From: Homalodisca vitripennis
Taxonomy: Eukaryota; Arthropoda; Insecta; Hemiptera; Cicadellidae
NCBI RefSeq assembly: GCF_021130785.1
Contig: NC_060211.1
Coordinates: 27,761,001 to 27,825,000 of the forward strand
DNA: 64,000 bases
Reading direction: 5' to 3'
In this document: one piece after another, positions 61,301 to 64,000 of the stretch
How the letters are laid out: every line of letters begins with the position of its first letter
Numbering within the stretch: position 1 is the stretch's first letter
Translations under genes and position numbers: made by a program
Notes under the pieces: generated by a model
The model's database searches: none
Told to the model about the DNA's origin: nothing
The model's input: the letters and a program-made list of their open reading frames with translations, nothing else

Positions 61301-63000
61301 TCAATTATTATTCATTTTATCGTTATGATTACAAATCCTGAAAATGCTTCATATTCCTAGAATAACACTCACTTTTCATTCTCCAAAGACATAGTTCATT
61401 TACAAGTATTATCACGCTCAAGTTTTTATGATATCAACAAGAGACAATTTCTGTTTCTACGGCTCGAATGCGAATTAGTCTTGCCTAAACGTGTCACTAT
61501 CTGCACCTTCTAGTTGGCGGTTGATAACTTCGTTGGAAATGATCATACGGTATTGTTTGTTTAACTAAGACAACACATAGTGCCGAGTTGCTTGCAGGTA
61601 TTCTTCCTCTTTTTTATGAGTCAGCCCTGTCAGTTAAATCACTCTTGTCTATATGTCCTCTTATCTGATCTTCTCCATATTCCTGCAATTTCCATTAACT
61701 TTGAGTGCGCAAATTATCAAAGGGGTTTCCTATTGTAAAAGGTACGGTATGGGTTAAACATTTAGATACTGATAAAAATAAAAATAAGCAAATCTGGTGC
61801 GAAGGACCATGAATAAGAGTAAGACTATCAGCTTCCAATAAGATAAAAAGATGTACATCCGGTTTCGTAGCACCGTGAATAGGTTCCTGATTTTTAAATT
61901 CAAAATAATAATAACACGGCGATGAAAGGAAAGAGTTGGAATGTACGAGGTGTTTTTGTAGGAATGATAACAACTTCAGCCCCCAACTAGCCGACGGGGT
62001 TCTAGCTTCATGCCTGGCACACGGGGTGGCACATCTAGCTCGGATCCTCAAAGCTTCCAGGGGTATCCATGGATAGACGGGTTAACGACACCTCTCCATT
62101 ATAACAGTCACGGACATCGCGGTGGGACACATGTTTGGAGGAATTCTATCTGTCTATCACACACTAACGAGTTGCAATCGAGAGAACTTCCAAGACGACT
62201 CCGGCTCTCTACCAACGGGTGAACAAACGAGCAAAGAGACCCGGGCTTTGTTTACGAGAACATGAGACCGATTATACTAGGTGGTGAGTCATAACGCAGC
62301 GAGTTCCAGAGTTGGCACTACCATCGCCAAAGGGTACTGAGAGACGAACGAGACCCATATTGTTGAGCGACCGATCATACCAAGAGGGAAGTTTAGAGTG
62401 ACCTACCGGTAGGGCGTCCTAGGGACGCTTTCTTTGGAAGACAGACAGGGACCACGCTGTACCAGCCCACCAATAAGAAAGAAACTGCCGTCTCATCGGA
62501 CAACAGAGGCAAAGTTCATCAAACCAGCTTATTGATTTTATTCGTACCAAGAGTATAAATTTCAAAGAAACTACGACTCTTAGTTAATTCTCAGTATGCA
62601 CTTGAGCTCACTCTGACTAGCCATTATTGTAAATATTATAGAATGAGTGTCCGTCAGTAAACCATGTGTGTACGGTGTGTACTAGAAGTACCCTTACTGA
62701 TGTTCACAGACTGTACGATGGCTCAGGCTGTATGATAGCCCAGACTGTACGATAGCACGCGTGGGTCGTGGGCTCGGAATGTCTATTCACATGGTATTAG
62801 AGAATAATTACACCTGCTGAAGAAGTGGTGGACTGGATGGAACACATCAAAGTTCAGTGGAGAGACGGAATGGCTCTGTTTTAAACTCTGTCATTTGTCT
62901 CACAACGAGAATACGTAAGACAGAGTAAGACGACATTCTATCTCCAGCACCGAGCCTGGACCGTGTGAGTTGTTACGTATTACTCAACATTACTCATAGA
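58380..63000. other. Mostly unique DNA; GC-rich patches at 59.65-59.85, 60.8-61.05 and 62.0-62.5 kb
   Basis: No exon can be supported. The 60.8-61.05 patch contains CCCACGTGACGTGAGGTCAG, combining an E-box (CACGTG) and an AGGTCA nuclear-receptor half site near 60977-60996, and could be a regulatory element. The 62.0-62.5 patch has open frames on the plus strand with no recognisable product. Confidence 0.3.
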
Positions 63001-63004
63001 ATTA

Positions 63005-63130
63005 CATTACTAGCTCGTTGCCCGCGATTTCACACGCACCATTCTACTGAACGAATGAGACGAATGCCTTGGGCGTTCCAAGTATTCCTGAGATAACATA
63101 ATGTCGTTGGAAGATATATCCGTAAGAAGT
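63005..63130 (+). mobile_element. Head of a 'gcccgcgatttcacacgc' dispersed repeat
   Basis: TAGCTCGTTGCCCGCGATTT resembles the heads at 7.58 and 52.37 kb but is followed by a different body. It is probably another member of the same broad group. Confidence 0.45.
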
Positions 63131-63247
63131 AAGAATATTAAACATAAATTACAAACCATTAGTTAGTATTAACAGATTATCATATATTTAATAACTCATT
63201 TGTATTGAGACACTAAAATAAATATTGCGTAAGTTATGGATTTGGTG

Positions 63248-64000
63248 TTTCTATTTATAACGCCGTTAACCTGAGTGCCCTCTTAACGCCAGTAATTTCA
63301 ATTGTCAATCTGTAAAGAAGTCTACATCTCCTCATATAAGAGTATCTATTTATAACGCCGTTAACCTGAGTGCCCTCTTAACGCCAGTATTTTCAATTGT
63401 CAATCTGTAAAGAAGTCTACATCTCCTCATATAAGAGTATCTATTTATAACGCCGTTAACCTGAGTGCCCTCTTAACGCCAGTATTTTCAATTGTCAATC
63501 TGTAAAGAAGTCTACATCTCCTCATATAAGAGTATCTATTTATAATGCCGTTAACCTGAGTGCTCTCTTAAACGCCAGTAATTTCAATTGTCAATCTGTA
63601 AAGAAGTCTACATCACCTCATATAAGAGTATCTATTTATAACGCCGTTAACCTGTGTCCTCTTAAGTAAACACCGGTAATTTCAATTGTCAATCTGTAAA
63701 GAAGTCTACATCTCTTCATATAGGAGTTTATATTTATAACGCCTTTAACATGAGTGCCCTCTTAAGTAATCACCAGTAATTTCCATTGTCAATCTGTAAA
63801 GAAGTCTACATCTCTTTATATAGGAGTTTATATGTATAACGCCTTTAACATGAGTGCCCTCTTAAGTAATCACCAGTAATTTACATTGTCAATCTGTAAA
63901 GAAGTCTACATCTCTTCATATAGGAGTTTATATTTATAACGCCTTTAACATGAGTGCCCTCTTAAGTAATCACTAGTAATTTGCATTGTCAATCTGTAAA
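63248..64000 (+). repeat. 95-bp tandem array, 8 copies, running off the window
   Basis: CTATTTATAACGCCGTTAAC starts at 63251, 63346, 63441 and 63536. Later copies carry GCCTTTAACATGAG and a roughly 3-bp longer spacer (AAGTAATCACC). The array continues to the last base shown. Confidence 0.95.

Overview
The window is eukaryotic and almost certainly from an insect with a large, repeat-rich genome. The spliced coding exons are GC-rich at third codon positions and sit in AT-rich intergenic or intronic DNA. The one clearly recognisable gene encodes an arthropod chitin-binding (peritrophin-A/CBM14) cuticle protein. The dispersed repeats are of animal type: Jockey/CR1-like reverse-transcriptase tails, a 5S-rRNA-derived SINE, a tRNA-derived head, hAT-like and fold-back elements. 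I cannot assign the order with confidence. Most open reading frames here are chance or repeat frames and are not annotated.

Genes. Two minus-strand exons (40690-40869 and 28276-28613) join in phase across a 12.1 kb intron. They give the C-terminal about 170 residues of a CPAP1-type single-domain chitin-binding protein. Its signal-peptide exon is not identified and probably lies above 40.9 kb or outside the window. A second minus-strand piece (26558-26672) looks like a terminal exon encoding a C-terminal hydrophobic segment. Three weaker coding-like stretches are recorded at 15.35-15.42, 7.07-7.36 and 54.47-54.87 kb, all on the minus strand.

Repeats make up most of what can be described. There are at least thirteen local tandem arrays or duplications: 2.5, 6.0, 7.6, 10.6, 21.1, 28.7, 34.7, 38.3, 41.3, 44.8, 49.6, 57.1 and 63.2 kb. 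Unit sizes run from about 33 to 300 bp. They include a 144-bp array with no indels, a 154-bp array full of single-base indels, and a 79-bp array with a roughly 325-bp higher-order unit. Two arrays (28.7 and 34.7 kb) lie inside the chitin-binding gene's large intron.

Dispersed elements. Four 3' ends of one non-LTR retrotransposon family lie at 5.6, 10.4, 32.1 and 39.4-40.1 kb. A hAT-like MITE is at 53.7 kb. Long inverted-repeat elements lie at 17.0-19.0, 36.2-36.75 and 43.2-44.0 kb. Three fold-back elements share the terminal motif GGACATTTGCCATCG (20.7, 22.05, 23.4 kb), and a fourth, half copy sits at 37.0 kb.

The most unusual signal is a recurring RNA-structure-like motif with a hammerhead-ribozyme core: CTGAAGA, then a stem II whose sequence changes compensatorily between copies, then GAAA, then a minimal helix III. 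The best copy is at 37.09 kb, with others at 47.05, 57.35 and 23.4-23.6 kb. Its architecture resembles that reported for Penelope-like retroelements, with one extra nucleotide relative to the canonical core.
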